A stretch of 64,000 nt of DNA from Gordionus sp. m RMFG-2023. Its lineage: Eukaryota; Nematomorpha; Gordioida; Chordodea; Parachordodidae. Shown piece by piece: positions 37,734 through 48,480 of this stretch. Location: contig NC_088778.1 of the NCBI RefSeq assembly GCF_954871325.1, positions 17,821,666 through 17,885,665 of the forward strand. Reading direction: 5' to 3'. Every line of letters begins with the position of its first letter. The stretch's first letter is position 1. A model generated the notes under the pieces. It saw only the letters and a list, made by a program, of their open reading frames with translations. It had not been told where the DNA came from and searched no databases. Position numbers and translations under genes: made by a program.

Positions 37734-40129
37734 CAGTGGCCCCTACACTTTTTGAGCGAATGAAGCAGAATACCCCCATGAAAAGTACCCCCTTGAAAAG
37801 TATCCCCCCCCCTTCGAAAAAATGATAATTATGACACCCATCAATTTCAAAAATAATTTTGATTGCATCAATTTTTAATATATAATATAAATAAAATGCA
37901 AAAAATATAACTTTATAAATATTATTTTTAAATTTAATAATTTAGATAAATTAGGGGAAGAGAAAGCGAAAGAATTTATAATTTCATCAGTATTTAATTG
38001 TTTAAATAAAAAATTTTCCATTGATAATATGGTTAAATTATTGATAAAAGAATCTTTCATGGTACTGCGCAGTCTTGTTTTAATTAATTTAATTTTACTC
38101 ATGACTCTTTCGGCAGTACATGAGGTTGTGGGAATGGTTAATAAATATTTATATAAAATTCTTAAATTAGGGTAAGAAGAAAAATTTAAAAGTAAACGAT
38201 AAGGTAAAATAAATGAATAGTTTTTCCAATCTGAATCGTAAGTCCCTGAATTATCATCATCATCAGAAGAAGCTAAATAATGTATTGGTAAAAATATTTT
38301 AATTAAATAAATTTACAATTCTCAGAATCTGACAAATCTTTAGATTCTTGAACCTCTAGGTCATGAGTAATAATTACATTCCCAATTTTGGCCATCTTAT
38401 AAATATTTCTAAACTTCAACATTTCTTCGAAAATTTGACTTGAATTTAAATTGTAAAATTAACAGATATCCTCGATATCTTCTTTAATAATTGATTTTTC
38501 TGCCATTCCCTTTGGCGTAAAAAATTATGTTTGATGTAAAAATTTCATTGAATCATCATTAAATCTTTCGTTAAACTCATAATAATTAAATCGAGTGCAG
38601 CATAAAACACACCTTTTAAAGCTAAAAAAAGTTTCTATATTTAATGATGAAAGTATATATACCTCTCCTTTTTGGATTGTAATGTTTGAAATCTAGAACT
38701 TTTAAAATCAAAAGGTAGATTTCTCTCCTTCATAAAATCTTGCGCCTTTGAAAAAACATCCAAAAATTCAGTGTTATTATCTATTAGATTAAAAAATAAT
38801 TAAGACAATAATTTATATTATACTTCTCAAATTAATCAAGCAATCTTTTGCCAATTGAATTTGATTTATTGCATACCCTATATCCTTCGAAATGGTTTGC
38901 AATTTTGTACAAGCCAAACTTGTTATCAACAATATTTTATCCAAAACACAAAGTGATAAGATAAAATCAAATTTTTCTATTCTAAAGACTATAGCACTAG
39001 CCCTAGTGGAAGTGGCAGGATCTTCAGAATCCTTTAAATTTGTTAAAGCTGCCCTCAAGGAATCATAAGTTGAAAAAAATTTACAATAGTTTTATATGAC
39101 GATAGCAGCTTCTAAATAAAAAAAACATTTAAAATTTAAATAAATAAGGAACTATTACCGGACGCGTAGAAATCGTTGCGATTTTTTCGGATCATTACAC
39201 TGATATTTTTTGAGTACCTCATATCTTTTTACACCATTAAAATAGACATAAATCTCATCTAGTATTCCTAGAACATTTCGAAGTTCTTTAATTGATTGGC
39301 ATAATTGAACAACGATTAAATTTAATCGATGACAATAACACCAAATAAAAGCTGCCTTTGGCGCCTCTGCTCTAATCAAGGTTTGCACACCGTTGATTCT
39401 TCCACTCATATTTGAGGCGCCATCATAACTTTGCCCAACTAGATATTCAAGGGGTAAATTCATCGAGCCAAGTTTGGATATTATGCTTTATATCGAGACC
39501 TGTGGTATTTCCCGTACAATATATGTCAATCAGTCTTTCAACAGGCTTCGGCGTCTCACTATTTTTAACATATCTTACTATCAAAGCTATTGCTTCTGAT
39601 TTCGAAACATCGTATTGCCATCAACTATGATTATAAAGCACCTGTTAAATGTAATCTCATTTTGAATTTTTTTTATAACCATATTTTTCATTCAATGAGA
39701 ATGTTTATATTATGATAATAGGTTTGAATATAATTTCGTTTTTAATCCCTTATTTTTTTTATCCTTTTTTCTTTCTTCATTTTCCTGTATATACATTTTT
39801 AGTATAGGTTCAGAATCTGCAATAAGCTTAATAAGGGCCATCATATTGCCTTCTTGTTGCCTGTTCCACCAGAAGGCTTGGTTACGAGATATTAAATAAA
39901 AATTACTAAACATCGACCAAAATTTCCGTCAATATATTATATTAAATATTAAGTGGTGGTGGTGGGGGGGGGGTCTTATTATTACATTTATAAACCTGAA
40001 ATCACATGATCATGATGGATGTAAAAATAAAAATTTTTTAAATTTAAAAACAAAAAAAAAAGTACCCCCACTCAAATTTACTTAAGAAGTTGCTTCGGAC
40101 CCCCCCCCCCCCCGTTGTAGGGGCCCCTG
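37734..40129 (-). mobile_element. hAT transposon, ZMYM1-like family, inserted in the LINE
   Basis: The left end CAGTGGCCCCTACA and right end TGTAGGGGCCCCTG are inverted copies. A perfect 8-bp duplication AGAGCATG flanks it (37726-37733, 40130-40137). Joining the LINE across one copy of the duplication restores the endonuclease reading, which proves the insertion. Both ends carry homopolymer-C tracts (37807-37813; 40100-40113), and there is a G run at 39966-39975. The 2396-bp element spans a nearly complete but decayed transposase gene on the minus strand. Confidence 0.95.
37875..39913 (-). pseudogene. ZMYM1-type hAT transposase, decayed
   Basis: The minus strand from right to left shows MMALIKLIADSEPILKMYI (39710-39913, the start of the DUF4371-type region). 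Next comes LVGQSYDGASNMSGRINGVQ with PKAAFIWCYCHRLNLIVVQL (39155-39463), the catalytic D-G-A-x-x-M and C-x2-H-x-L-N-L core. Then RIEKFDFILSLCVLDKILLI (38813-39058), and finally the C-terminal KTRLRSTMKDSFINNLTIL (near 38050) and the following FAFSSPN. Between 38110 and 38800 the frame is lost repeatedly. The overall order and length fit a ZMYM1/TTF-type hAT transposase of 600-700 residues. No Kri1 or zinc-finger start could be read. Confidence 0.8.
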
Positions 40130-40688
40130 AGAGCATGTACTGTAATTTGCACAAGCTTTCGACCTTGCTTTAACCAACACCTACTACAGGGAAAAAGACA
40201 GTCATTTAATAACATATGAATGGTACAAGGAAAACCCAGATAGATTAAATGCTAATCTCTCGCAGAAGATTAAAAGATGTAATAGACTACAAAGTCATTC
40301 CAGGAGAAAATCAAGCCGCGCAACACAAGCTACTAGTCATGGATATCTCAAAATAAGATAAAACTTGAACCATGCATCAAATAGGGTTAAAAACAATGAC
40401 AGATGCCTTTGCAATCAATGCAAACATTGAAACAATAGATTCCTCACAAGTCAGTGAAAAGATGTGGACAGACTTTCATCCAGATTAATAGACACTTCCA
40501 AATCGACATTAGGCTTGACAAGGGGAGGGAACAAATCATACAGAACTATGGTGGTGGAATGGAGAGGTATAAACCACTATACAGGAAAAAAAAGCCCTTT
40601 ATAAATTATGGTACAAATCCAAAAACCCAGATGACAAGACAAGATACAAAAAAATGCAAGAGAATAGCTACAAAGCGTATCAGGTAAA

Positions 40689-40870
40689 TTTAGCAAAACT
40701 TTTATCGCGAAACACTTTTTCGCGAAACTTTTATCGCGAATGTCGTTTATCGCGAAGAGTTTTTATATCGAAGGTAAAATCGCAAAATCAATTCTGCGAG
40801 TTTTTTTCCGCGAAACATTTATAGCGAAGACAATTTCGCGAAGCCATTGTCGTGAAATTATTTCCACGTA
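40689..40870 (+). repeat. Array of short CGCGAA motifs (left-arm type)
   Basis: TTATCGCGAA and close variants (TTTTCGCGAA, TTTAGCGAA, TTTCGCGAA) recur about every 15-22 bp, roughly nine times. The first base after the LINE text is the start of the array. The motif and orientation match the left arm of the fold-back element at 59679. A matching right arm was not found downstream, so this is a partial copy. Confidence 0.7.
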
Positions 40871-42185
40871 AAGAGACATCGCCGCCGAAGGCGGCGGGAA
40901 TTTTTTAGGGGGTGGGCAAAGATTTTTGAAGGGGGTTGCATCCAGTGAAAATCTTGTCATGTAGACGCTGGATGCTTCCTAATATTATGAGTTTGGACCT
41001 GGCATGACATCTATCGTAAAAAATGAATAAAAATCTCATTCCCAGCCATTTTTGACGGGCTTTCTACTAGTTTATAAAAAGTAAGTAGACATATAGTTGA
41101 TTTTCCTCTATTATGTATAATTAGTTACAAGATACTAGGTAAAATTCCACTTTTACAGACATATTTGACAGTTAGAGAATATATTACAGTTAATATTTTA
41201 ACAGATTTACTAATCAATGCAAACTTCTATTAATATTATTTTTATTTTTTTTACAATAGCAACAATTTGCGTTCGATTATTTAACGCCATTTATTTATTT
41301 TAAATAAAAAAATAATATTAAAAATTAATCTTCATTATTCATTAACAATGTTTTTAAAAGATATTTCCTGATGTCCTTATCGATATTTTATAGTTTTCTG
41401 TAAAATATATAATTCGCTATATTGGTAAAAATTACTTGATTGTCATATGATAATTGATAAAATTAGATATACTGTAAATCTACGACATATTATATTCCAC
41501 TGTTTGTATTGTGCTTTAATTTTTTTATTTAATTTATGATTTAATTTTATCAATAGTTTTATAATTATATTTTACTTTTATTAAGATAAATAAATTAAAA
41601 TTACTCACTTTATGAAAAATTATATTTGATATATTATATTATTTAGTAATTTTATGGATCTATTATTAATAATTATACTAAATTTCACTTTTGTCTTAAG
41701 ACTTATCTTTGGCTTATTTTCCATTTCTTAAAAATCATTTTTGGTTCACTTTTTTTATATATATAAATGCTTTTTTCCAAAAGTGTATAAATTTTTTTTT
41801 TTTTTTATTTATACATTTACTATATATTTATTTTAAAATCAATTTTAAAATAATACATTGAACGTTAAAAGTAAAACATATATACGTAATTTAAAAATAT
41901 ATATTAAAAATGTCATGTAAACTATTTGTAAAATAAAATCTATATAAAAAACTGTATAATAAAAAAAATAATAAGATGATGAATAGTTTTATAAAATATG
42001 TCAACTTTTACATTCTTTCTTTTAAATTATTGTTTATGATATATGCATACATTTTTGGGGTCATGGAGTGGGGGGAGGACTAAGGGTATTTTTTATTAGC
42101 TTAAAGTGATATTTACAAAAAGTAATAAATTTCTGAAGGGAGGGGGATTTCCCCTTGCACCCCCCCCCCCCTGGCTACGCCTAGG
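40871..42185. other. AT-rich region ending in a GC-rich transposon-like terminus
   Basis: A perfect hairpin CGCCGCCGAAGGCGGCG lies at 40881-40897. At 42150-42185 a poly-C run is followed by CTGGCTACGCCTAG, which resembles the ends of hAT-like elements read inwards (CTAGGCGTAGCCAGGGGG). The opposite end was not found. I see no coding region. Confidence 0.4.
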
Positions 42186-42370
42186 ATTACAGTTAATATT
42201 TTAATAAATTTTACTAATAAATGCTTTTGATAATAAATATAAGTAATAAACTGCTTCAATTCTTTAACGCCATCTATTTATTTAAATAATTATTAAAAAT
42301 TATATATCTTATTATTCATTCCACGATGGATGTAATCTTTTTAGATATCTTTTCTTCACATTTTTTTTGC
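41165..42370. repeat. Diverged direct repeat of ~200 bp, copies ~1 kb apart
   Basis: ATTACAGTTAATATTTTAA, AACGCCAT.TATTTATTT and CTTATTATTCATT blocks occur in the same order at 41170-41395 and 42184-42370. The block between them could be an inserted element or part of a larger tandem duplication. No gene is visible in 42370-43000. Confidence 0.55.
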
Positions 42371-43000
42371 ATATTTTTAGGAAAGCTATTTTTTCTTAAT
42401 TGAAAAACAGTTTTGAGTTAAATTTTTAATAGGAGTATTTGATATTATTACAAACTACTATTATTTTAAGATATAATATACCAACTAGAGGTGGCGCGAC
42501 AATATTATATAAAATCTTAATTGCTTTCATAATATCACCTTATATAATTTCAAAATGTTTCATTTCTAATATGGCATCCTTGCCTTGTAAATAACTCAAG
42601 GCTTTAATATATTTGCAGGATTATTTCTTTTAAAGATTTTTATTGTTTTTGTTTTATAAATTTATATAATATAATAAATTCTGATATAGTTTACATCGTG
42701 AGTGTCATGGATATGACTGCAATAAAACAGCATGATTATTACTCCTATTGCTGTGAGCTTGCATAATTTAAATGAGTAATAGTCGTTTATATATCATTAA
42801 TAATAGAAGATATTCTTTTAGAAATTTAATATCTCACAATAATTTTCTCTAGCTTCATAATGTTATTTAGGTCTAACCAACCATAATATAGTCGATTAAA
42901 GATAGATAATGCCTCAAGGTAGTAATTTTGTTTATTTTACATTGGATAGGTACTATCAAATTTATTTATAATATATATTTGAAAAATAATGATTTTTCTA

Positions 43001-43265
43001 AGGAGTCTGTGGCCTAGTCGACAAGAGGCACGCTCACCAATCCGATGGTTCTGGGTTTGAATTCCAACAAAGATCATCCATTTTTTATTATTCTAAATTG
43101 GTGGTTCCATCCTTGGAGAATGATATATAGGAAATTCAGAATAATTGTTCAGAGTTTGCAAATTTCAATTAAAAAAGTAGAATATATTAATATAAACCGC
43201 GAACGAAGGCCGGGCAATAGCAGGCCGAAAGCCCCTAATATAGGAGATATAGGAGGCTAATTTTT
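43001..43265 (+). mobile_element. tRNA-derived SINE
   Basis: The head is tRNA-like. A box TGGCCTAGTCGA is at 43010 and B box GGGTTTGAATTCC at 43053, about 44 bp apart as in a tRNA gene; these form the internal RNA polymerase III promoter. A ~180 bp body follows with ACCGCGAACGAAGGCCGGGC and GGCCGAAAGCCCC, ending in GGAGGCTAA and a T-rich stretch. An open reading frame across the body is chance. I could not assign the parent tRNA or a partner LINE. Confidence 0.82.
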
Positions 43266-43484
43266 TTTTAGTTGAGCCCCTTAAGATTGTAAAGAATAGT
43301 GACTGCCCTGCATTTGTCGGTGTTTTACAATTTTTTATAGCAACTATCTTATCTTCTGTCGGATGAATCCCTAATTTGTCAATAAATTCAAGTATGACAG
43401 ATTTTACCTTAGATTTTATCTGTTATCTTAAGCAGCGGGAGAGCGGAAGGAGGCTGGAACTTTTTGAATTTTTTTTCAAATGGA

Positions 43485-44595
43485 TTTTGTAAACATATTA
43501 AATTAAAATCTCATTGAAGATTACCCATTTGCCTTAAAAAAATTGAAAAAAGTTCAAAAATGACGATTATGACAATTGTCACTTTCCTATGGTACATCTT
43601 CAATGAAATTTTAATTTAACATGTTTACAAAATATATTTTTACCCATTTGCCTTAAAAAAATTCAAAAAAGTTTAAAAATGACGATTATGACAATTGTCA
43701 CTTTTCTATAATACATCTTCACTGAAATTTTAATTTAACATGTTTGCAAAATATATTTTTACCCATTTGTCTAAAAAAATAGAAAAAAGTTCAAAAATGA
43801 CGATTATGACAATTGTCACTTTCCTATGGTACATCTTCAATGAAATTTTAATTTAACATGTTTACAAAATATATTTTTACCCATTTGCCTTAAAAAAAAT
43901 CCAAAAAGTTTAAAAATGATGATTATGACAATTATCACTTTTCCATAGTACATCTTCACTGAAATTTTAATTTAACATGTTTGCAAAATTTATTATTACC
44001 CATTTGCTTAAAAAAATTCAAAAAAGTTCAAAAATGACGATTATGACAATTGTCTTTTCTATAGTGACATCTTCACTGAAATTTTAATTTAACATGTTTA
44101 CAAAATATATTTTTACCCATTTGCCTTAAAAAAATTGAAAAAAGTTCAAAAATGACGATTATGACAATTGTCACTTTCAAGGTACATCTTCAATGAAATT
44201 TTAATTTAACTTGTTCACAAAATATATTTTTACCCATTTGCCTTAAAAAAATTGAAAAAAGTTCAAAAATGACGATTATGACAATTATCACTTTCCTATG
44301 GTACATCTTCACTGAAATTTTAATTTAACATGTTTACAAAATATATTTTTACCCATTTGTCTAAAAAATTCAAAAAAGTTCAAAAAATGACGATTATGAT
44401 AATTGACACTTTCCTATGGGACATCTTCAATGAAATTTTATTTTAACATGTTTGCTACCCATTTGTCTAATAAAAATCGTAAAAAGTTCAAAAAAGTTAC
44501 GATTATGACAGTTGTCACTTTCCTATGGTAGATCTTCACTAAATTTTAATTTAACATGTTTGCAAAATATATTTTTACACATTTGCCTTAAAAAA
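43485..44595. repeat. Satellite array, ~119 bp unit, about nine copies
   Basis: Each unit carries ACCCATTTGCCTTAAAAAAA, AAAAATGACGATTATGACAA and TTGTCACTTTCCTATGGTAC, then TTTTAATTTAACATGTTTAC. The palindrome GACAATTGTC recurs every 118-119 bp, for example at 43571, 43690 and 43808. Copies differ by a few percent up to ~10%, with short deletions near 44450. The first partial unit at 43455-43530 is less regular. Reverse-oriented units of the same family lie at 16285-16985. Confidence 0.93.
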
Positions 44596-44906
44596 TAAAC
44601 TTCACAGCTCAATTATATCAAAGATATCTAATACTAAAGGAAGTGCATTTTGCTCAAAGTGCCCCATTTTTCGACACTTATCTCAGGCGCTGTTCGGAGT
44701 TGGATTCTTTTCTTAATTATAATATATGCAAACTCAGTAAAAATCTGAGGGGGTAGAGCTGAAACTCATGTTGAATTGTTTTGCACCATGTATTCTTATC
44801 TTAAACATATTACTATTTAATAACCAAATATATAATATTTTAATTTATAATTCCTATAATATAACATTCTCCCTCTTCTAAAAAGCTTTCCCATAATTTC
44901 ATTTAA
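44596..44906. other. Non-coding stretch with a block shared with 56928-56995
   Basis: TTAAACATATTACTATTTAA and the following ~45 bp (44801-44867) recur almost unchanged at 56928-56995. I see no gene. Confidence 0.6.
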
Positions 44907-44914
44907 GCTGGCAT

Positions 44915-46347
44915 CAATGACATTTTATAATACCTAGACTGACGATTCATTCATTAAAGTACGTATGAATGCAAATCAGCTGGAGACGCCATTGACGCCA
45001 TGTTGGTTACATCGATGATAAAATTTATAATATAAAAAAATATAATGAATATCAATTATAATATCCTATAAAATATTCCATGGATATTCTTAACTATTTA
45101 GCAGAAATTCATGCAAAATTAAGGGAATCAATTAAAATATCCTCATGGCTATTCTGATGTATTAAGCAGAAATTCATGCAAAATTAAGGAAATCAATTAA
45201 AATATCCTTTCAAATATTCTGGATAAATTATGATTTTACAATAATATTTATAATATAAAAATAAATGCTTAGCTTCAGATACATTCTTAATAATATAACA
45301 TTTTTTTTTACATATTATAAATAAATATGTAGTATTTATTAAAGTATTATAGTATTTTGTTTAATCTTCTTAAAGTCCAATTCAAAATGATTTTTATATT
45401 ATTCATAATATTTATTATGATTAAAGAAATGAAATACTTATGAATTTAATATTTTAAGGAGTTAAATTGAATCTTATTAACTATTTAACATTTAGCAACC
45501 ATATCGCAGTTATGGAGAAAATTTAAACCATTTTTACTTTTATTAGGATATCCTTACCCATGTAAAATCTTGATCTCTTGGTATTTATTTTTTCCAATTA
45601 GTTTTATTTTATTTATTATTTTTAATAAGTTTTTATCATTCCATTTTGTAATATTCAATTTTTTATGTTTATTATATTTATTATTGATTTACTATATTTC
45701 TTAGGATAAATTCTGTATTGCAAACAAGAGATATATCGCATACAACTTGTTCTTCCTTACATTATATTATCCAGTTTATTTTATCAATAAAACAATTATC
45801 ATTAATATATTTTTTTTCAAACAGATAAAATAAAGATTAATAAAAATAAAATATTTTAAGACCTCATTTATAAAAAATGACCTTAATTTTAGATCAATTT
45901 AGCTTACTCTTATCTCTTTATTTTTAGAAGAATGGACATATTAATTATATGATGAAAATCAATAATTTTTCAAGATACTAAAGCCTCTAATAAGATTAAA
46001 TGTTGTATCATTACAAGAAATAGTTTATTATAAATTAGAAAATAGATATAATGCTTTAGATAAAATAAAATGTTTGATTAATAAAATTAAATAAGTAGCA
46101 AATTAAATATAAAATTTAACAGATCATGGTAATAAAAACTAACTATGGGAAAATAATTCATATTAATATAACCATAGTATATTGATTAAAATATTTACTT
46201 AACAAATTCAAATATGCTATTGAGCAAATTATCATCGATGTAACAAATATGGTATTTATGGCGTCTCCAGCTGATTTGCATTTATACGTGCTTAAAAAGG
46301 CATTTTAATGAATGAATCGTCAGTCTAGGTATTATTATATGTCATTG
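44915..46347. mobile_element. TIR transposon, ~105 bp inverted repeats, 8-bp target duplication, no recognised coding
   Basis: The left arm (44915-45020) begins CAATGACATTTTATAATACC. The right arm (about 46215-46347) is its inverse, ending ATATGTCATTG. The arms share TAGACTGACGATTCATTCAT, GCAAATCAGCTGGAGACGCC and TACATCGATGATAA. The 8-bp duplication GCTGGCAT flanks the element perfectly (44907-44914, 46348-46355). The 1.2-kb core contains a tandem duplication of ~80 bp around 45070-45220 (CAGAAATTCATGCAAAATTA twice) and is otherwise AT-rich. It is non-autonomous. Superfamily is open: 8-bp duplications fit hAT, P, Merlin or Academ, but long arms are unusual for hAT. Confidence 0.88.
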
Positions 46348-46959
46348 GCTGGCATAGAGAGCTTGTCGTCCAAATGGTTTATCGTTTTTGTTGTCAAGTT
46401 GTTGCATAAGTCATCTTAATCGTTGGCTTGTCCCAATCGTTTGTGTTTGCACGTTGATTTGTTTTAATCGTAAGCTTGTTATCCTTATCGAGAGTTTTCT
46501 CATGAATCATGATTTTGTCATAAGCTTGCTTGTGGTACTCAGTCATTATTATCAATTTTCAAAATTGTTATTATAGTCAGTCAAATATAATTAGAAATAA
46601 TAATTCATCAAGTTGGATATTAGAATACACGAAGAATGATAAATCAATAAGATTGTTATGTAATATTTTTAGCATTTTCATTTTTGCGTTTTAGGTGTTT
46701 AATTTATTTTTATTTATATATTAATATTTATGCAAATAAATATCATGCACATTTCCCTCTCTTTAAAAAAAATTTAAATTTCACACCCTAGTTTTAATTC
46801 AAAAAGTGTTTAAAATAATAATACTTCATAAGATAATTTTCAGAAAATGATATCCTCCTCACATCTTTAAATATTTTTCTAAAATGAAGATGTTTAGTTT
46901 TTACAAAACTTCTCTTTATAATACTTTTATTTGTCTTCAAAGCTTTAAATTTCAAAAAC

Positions 46960-47290
46960 TTTTTATCACATTAAGTATTACTTATAAGAGTTATTTTAAT
47001 TTTATAATTTTCCAAAATTTGCATTATTAACTTTTTTAATCACAAATATTTTTTTAAATTCAATCATGTGATTTATATCTTTTAATTCATATGTTTCAAT
47101 TACATTTTGATATAGACTTAAAATTATAGTTTTATTTTCTTGTTCAGGATTTTTAATGGTTTAACTTTGTAATATATTAATTATACCTAAGAATTCATCT
47201 TTAGGTAATTCAGTTAATTTCCATAATTGGTCATAATTCAGAAATATAATATCAATAGGCATTTCACTAAGAAATTCAACTGTTTATTTA
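46960..47290 (-). other. Weak coding-like trace, function unknown
   Basis: The minus strand reads VEFLSEMPIDIIFLNYDQLW and KLTELPKDEFLGIINILQS to a stop. In the same frame beyond it come NPEQENKTIILSLYQNVIET and YELKDINHMIEF. The amino-acid mix looks more like protein than random AT-rich translation, but no domain is recognised and the frame is interrupted. It could be a decayed exon or chance. Confidence 0.2.
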
Positions 47291-47514
47291 TTATTAAGTA
47301 AATATTTTTTTAAGGCTTTTTATGTATTCAAATATGTCCATTATGATTGATTTACATTTAAGTTATTTTTATTAAGTTAATTCATACCATAAGTTATGAC
47401 TTTATCTCGGCATAGAATTTTAATTTATAATAAATTGTTTTATTACGTGGATTTAGAATTATTTGTAAATCATCATTCACTATATAGAATTCATAGCCTA
47501 TCGTCCAACTTCGA

Positions 47515-47822
47515 TATTGGTTCTAGGCATCACGTAGTTATATATTGGTCATCACATTGGGTTAGATATTGGTCATCACATTAGGTTAGATATTGGTCAA
47601 GGTTAGGTGTTGGTCATAACATAGGTTAGGTGTAGGTCATCACTTAGATATTGGTCATCATATTAGGTTAGGTGTTGGCCATCACATTAGGTTAGATATT
47701 GGTCATCATATTAGGTTAGGTGTTGGTCATCACATTAGGTTAGATATTGGTCATCACATTAGGTAAGGTGTAGGTCATCACATTAGGTTAGATGTTGGTC
47801 ATCACATTAGGTTAGATATTGA
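47515..47822. repeat. ~24-bp minisatellite, about a dozen copies
   Basis: TTAGATATTGGTCATCACAT and variants (TTAGGTGTTGGTCATCACAT, with ATA/GTG alternation) repeat head to tail. Some units are shortened (near 47590 and 47640). Flanks carry no gene. Confidence 0.92.
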
Positions 47823-48003
47823 ACAAGAATCCACCCAGAGCCGGGGCACCATGAAGAAGAGAGGTTGGAACTAATAAAAAATTGTTCACTTTATTACTTT
47901 TTTAATCTTGTATTTATATATTTTTTACAAACAAAAATTAGAATATAAAATTAAAAGGTTAAGTTATAAAACGAAAAGCAAAACTAAAAATTTGAATAAG
48001 TTA

Positions 48004-48302
48004 GGCTGCATTCATAGTGGAGACGGATCCGTTTTTACATCCGTTCCGTCAAAAGTCAAACTCATTAAAAATGATATAAATGTTCATAGACTATAAAAAA
48101 ATTGTAAGTAGCGTTATAACGCTCTATAAGATTTGCCGGATAAAAAATTCAAAATGTTTTGACTTCAAAATTTGCCGGATCCGTTTTTAAGACGTAAGGT
48201 ATCGGAACGGACGCACTATGAACATATATATCATTTTTAATGAGATTGACTTTTGACGGAACGGATGTAAAAATGGGATCCGTCTCCACTATGAATGCAG
48301 CC
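48004..48302. mobile_element. PIF/Harbinger-type MITE
   Basis: Inverted arms (48004-48092 and about 48218-48302) start GGCTGCATTCATAGTGG and share GGAGACGGATCC and TTTTACATCCGTTCCGTCAA. The element is flanked by TTA on each side (48001-48003, 48303-48305), the 3-bp target duplication of the superfamily. It is 299 bp and has no coding capacity. The arms match each other at about 93%, so it is fairly young. Its last three bases are part of the target duplication of the MULE that follows. Confidence 0.88.
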
Positions 48303-48480
48303 TTAAATGGCCATGACTGTATATAACACCTGTGATATTTAGTGAAAAAACTAAACATAACACCTGTGATATTTAGTGAAAAAACTAAACATAACACGCG
48401 ATATTTTGTGAAAAAACTAAATATCGCACATTCATTTAATATTTTTATTTTATGTACCCGCGATATTTAAAATCATCCAT

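Larger units (their letters stand above)
37290..40690 (+). pseudogene. RTE-clade LINE, endonuclease part, split by a hAT insertion
   Basis: The left part (37290-37733) reads as an RTE apurinic-type endonuclease: RKVDIVFIQETKWKGQKT, GYKLYYNG, NGVGIILSQDL and LSVYASQTGCKEEEKD. A frame change follows near 37620, then VIIGGVLNAHVGKRHHGGFG and YGERNDEVEH. The expected catalytic Asp of GGDLNAHVG is Val here. The right part resumes at 40130 with FAQAFDLALTN, then KKDSHLITY and further on YKLWYKSKNPDDKTRYKKMQ to about 40690. One stop codon (TAA) directly precedes the F of FAQAF. So the LINE was probably already defective. The reverse transcriptase is absent: the text ends where the CGCGAA array begins. 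Confidence 0.82.

Noticed and set aside
41165-42370. A third LTR retrotransposon from the ~200-bp direct repeats 1 kb apart
   Set aside because: Copies are too diverged, have no TG...CA ends and no coding between them.
43010-43075. A genuine tRNA gene
   Set aside because: A and B boxes fit, but the acceptor stem does not pair and the sequence continues into a SINE body.
43045-43260. 71-codon open frame
   Set aside because: It lies in the body of the tRNA-derived SINE and starts at a GTG; chance.
45960-46094. A SOCS-box-like or ankyrin-protein tail (PLIRLNVVSLQEIVYYKLEN)
   Set aside because: The resemblance is faint, the frame is short, and it sits inside a non-autonomous TIR element.
47515-47822. 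CRISPR-like array
   Set aside because: Units are contiguous without unique spacers, and the context is eukaryotic transposons; a minisatellite.
48149-48397. 82-codon minus-strand frame
   Set aside because: It runs through the right arm of the Harbinger MITE and the tandem units of the MULE TIR; repeats, not a gene.
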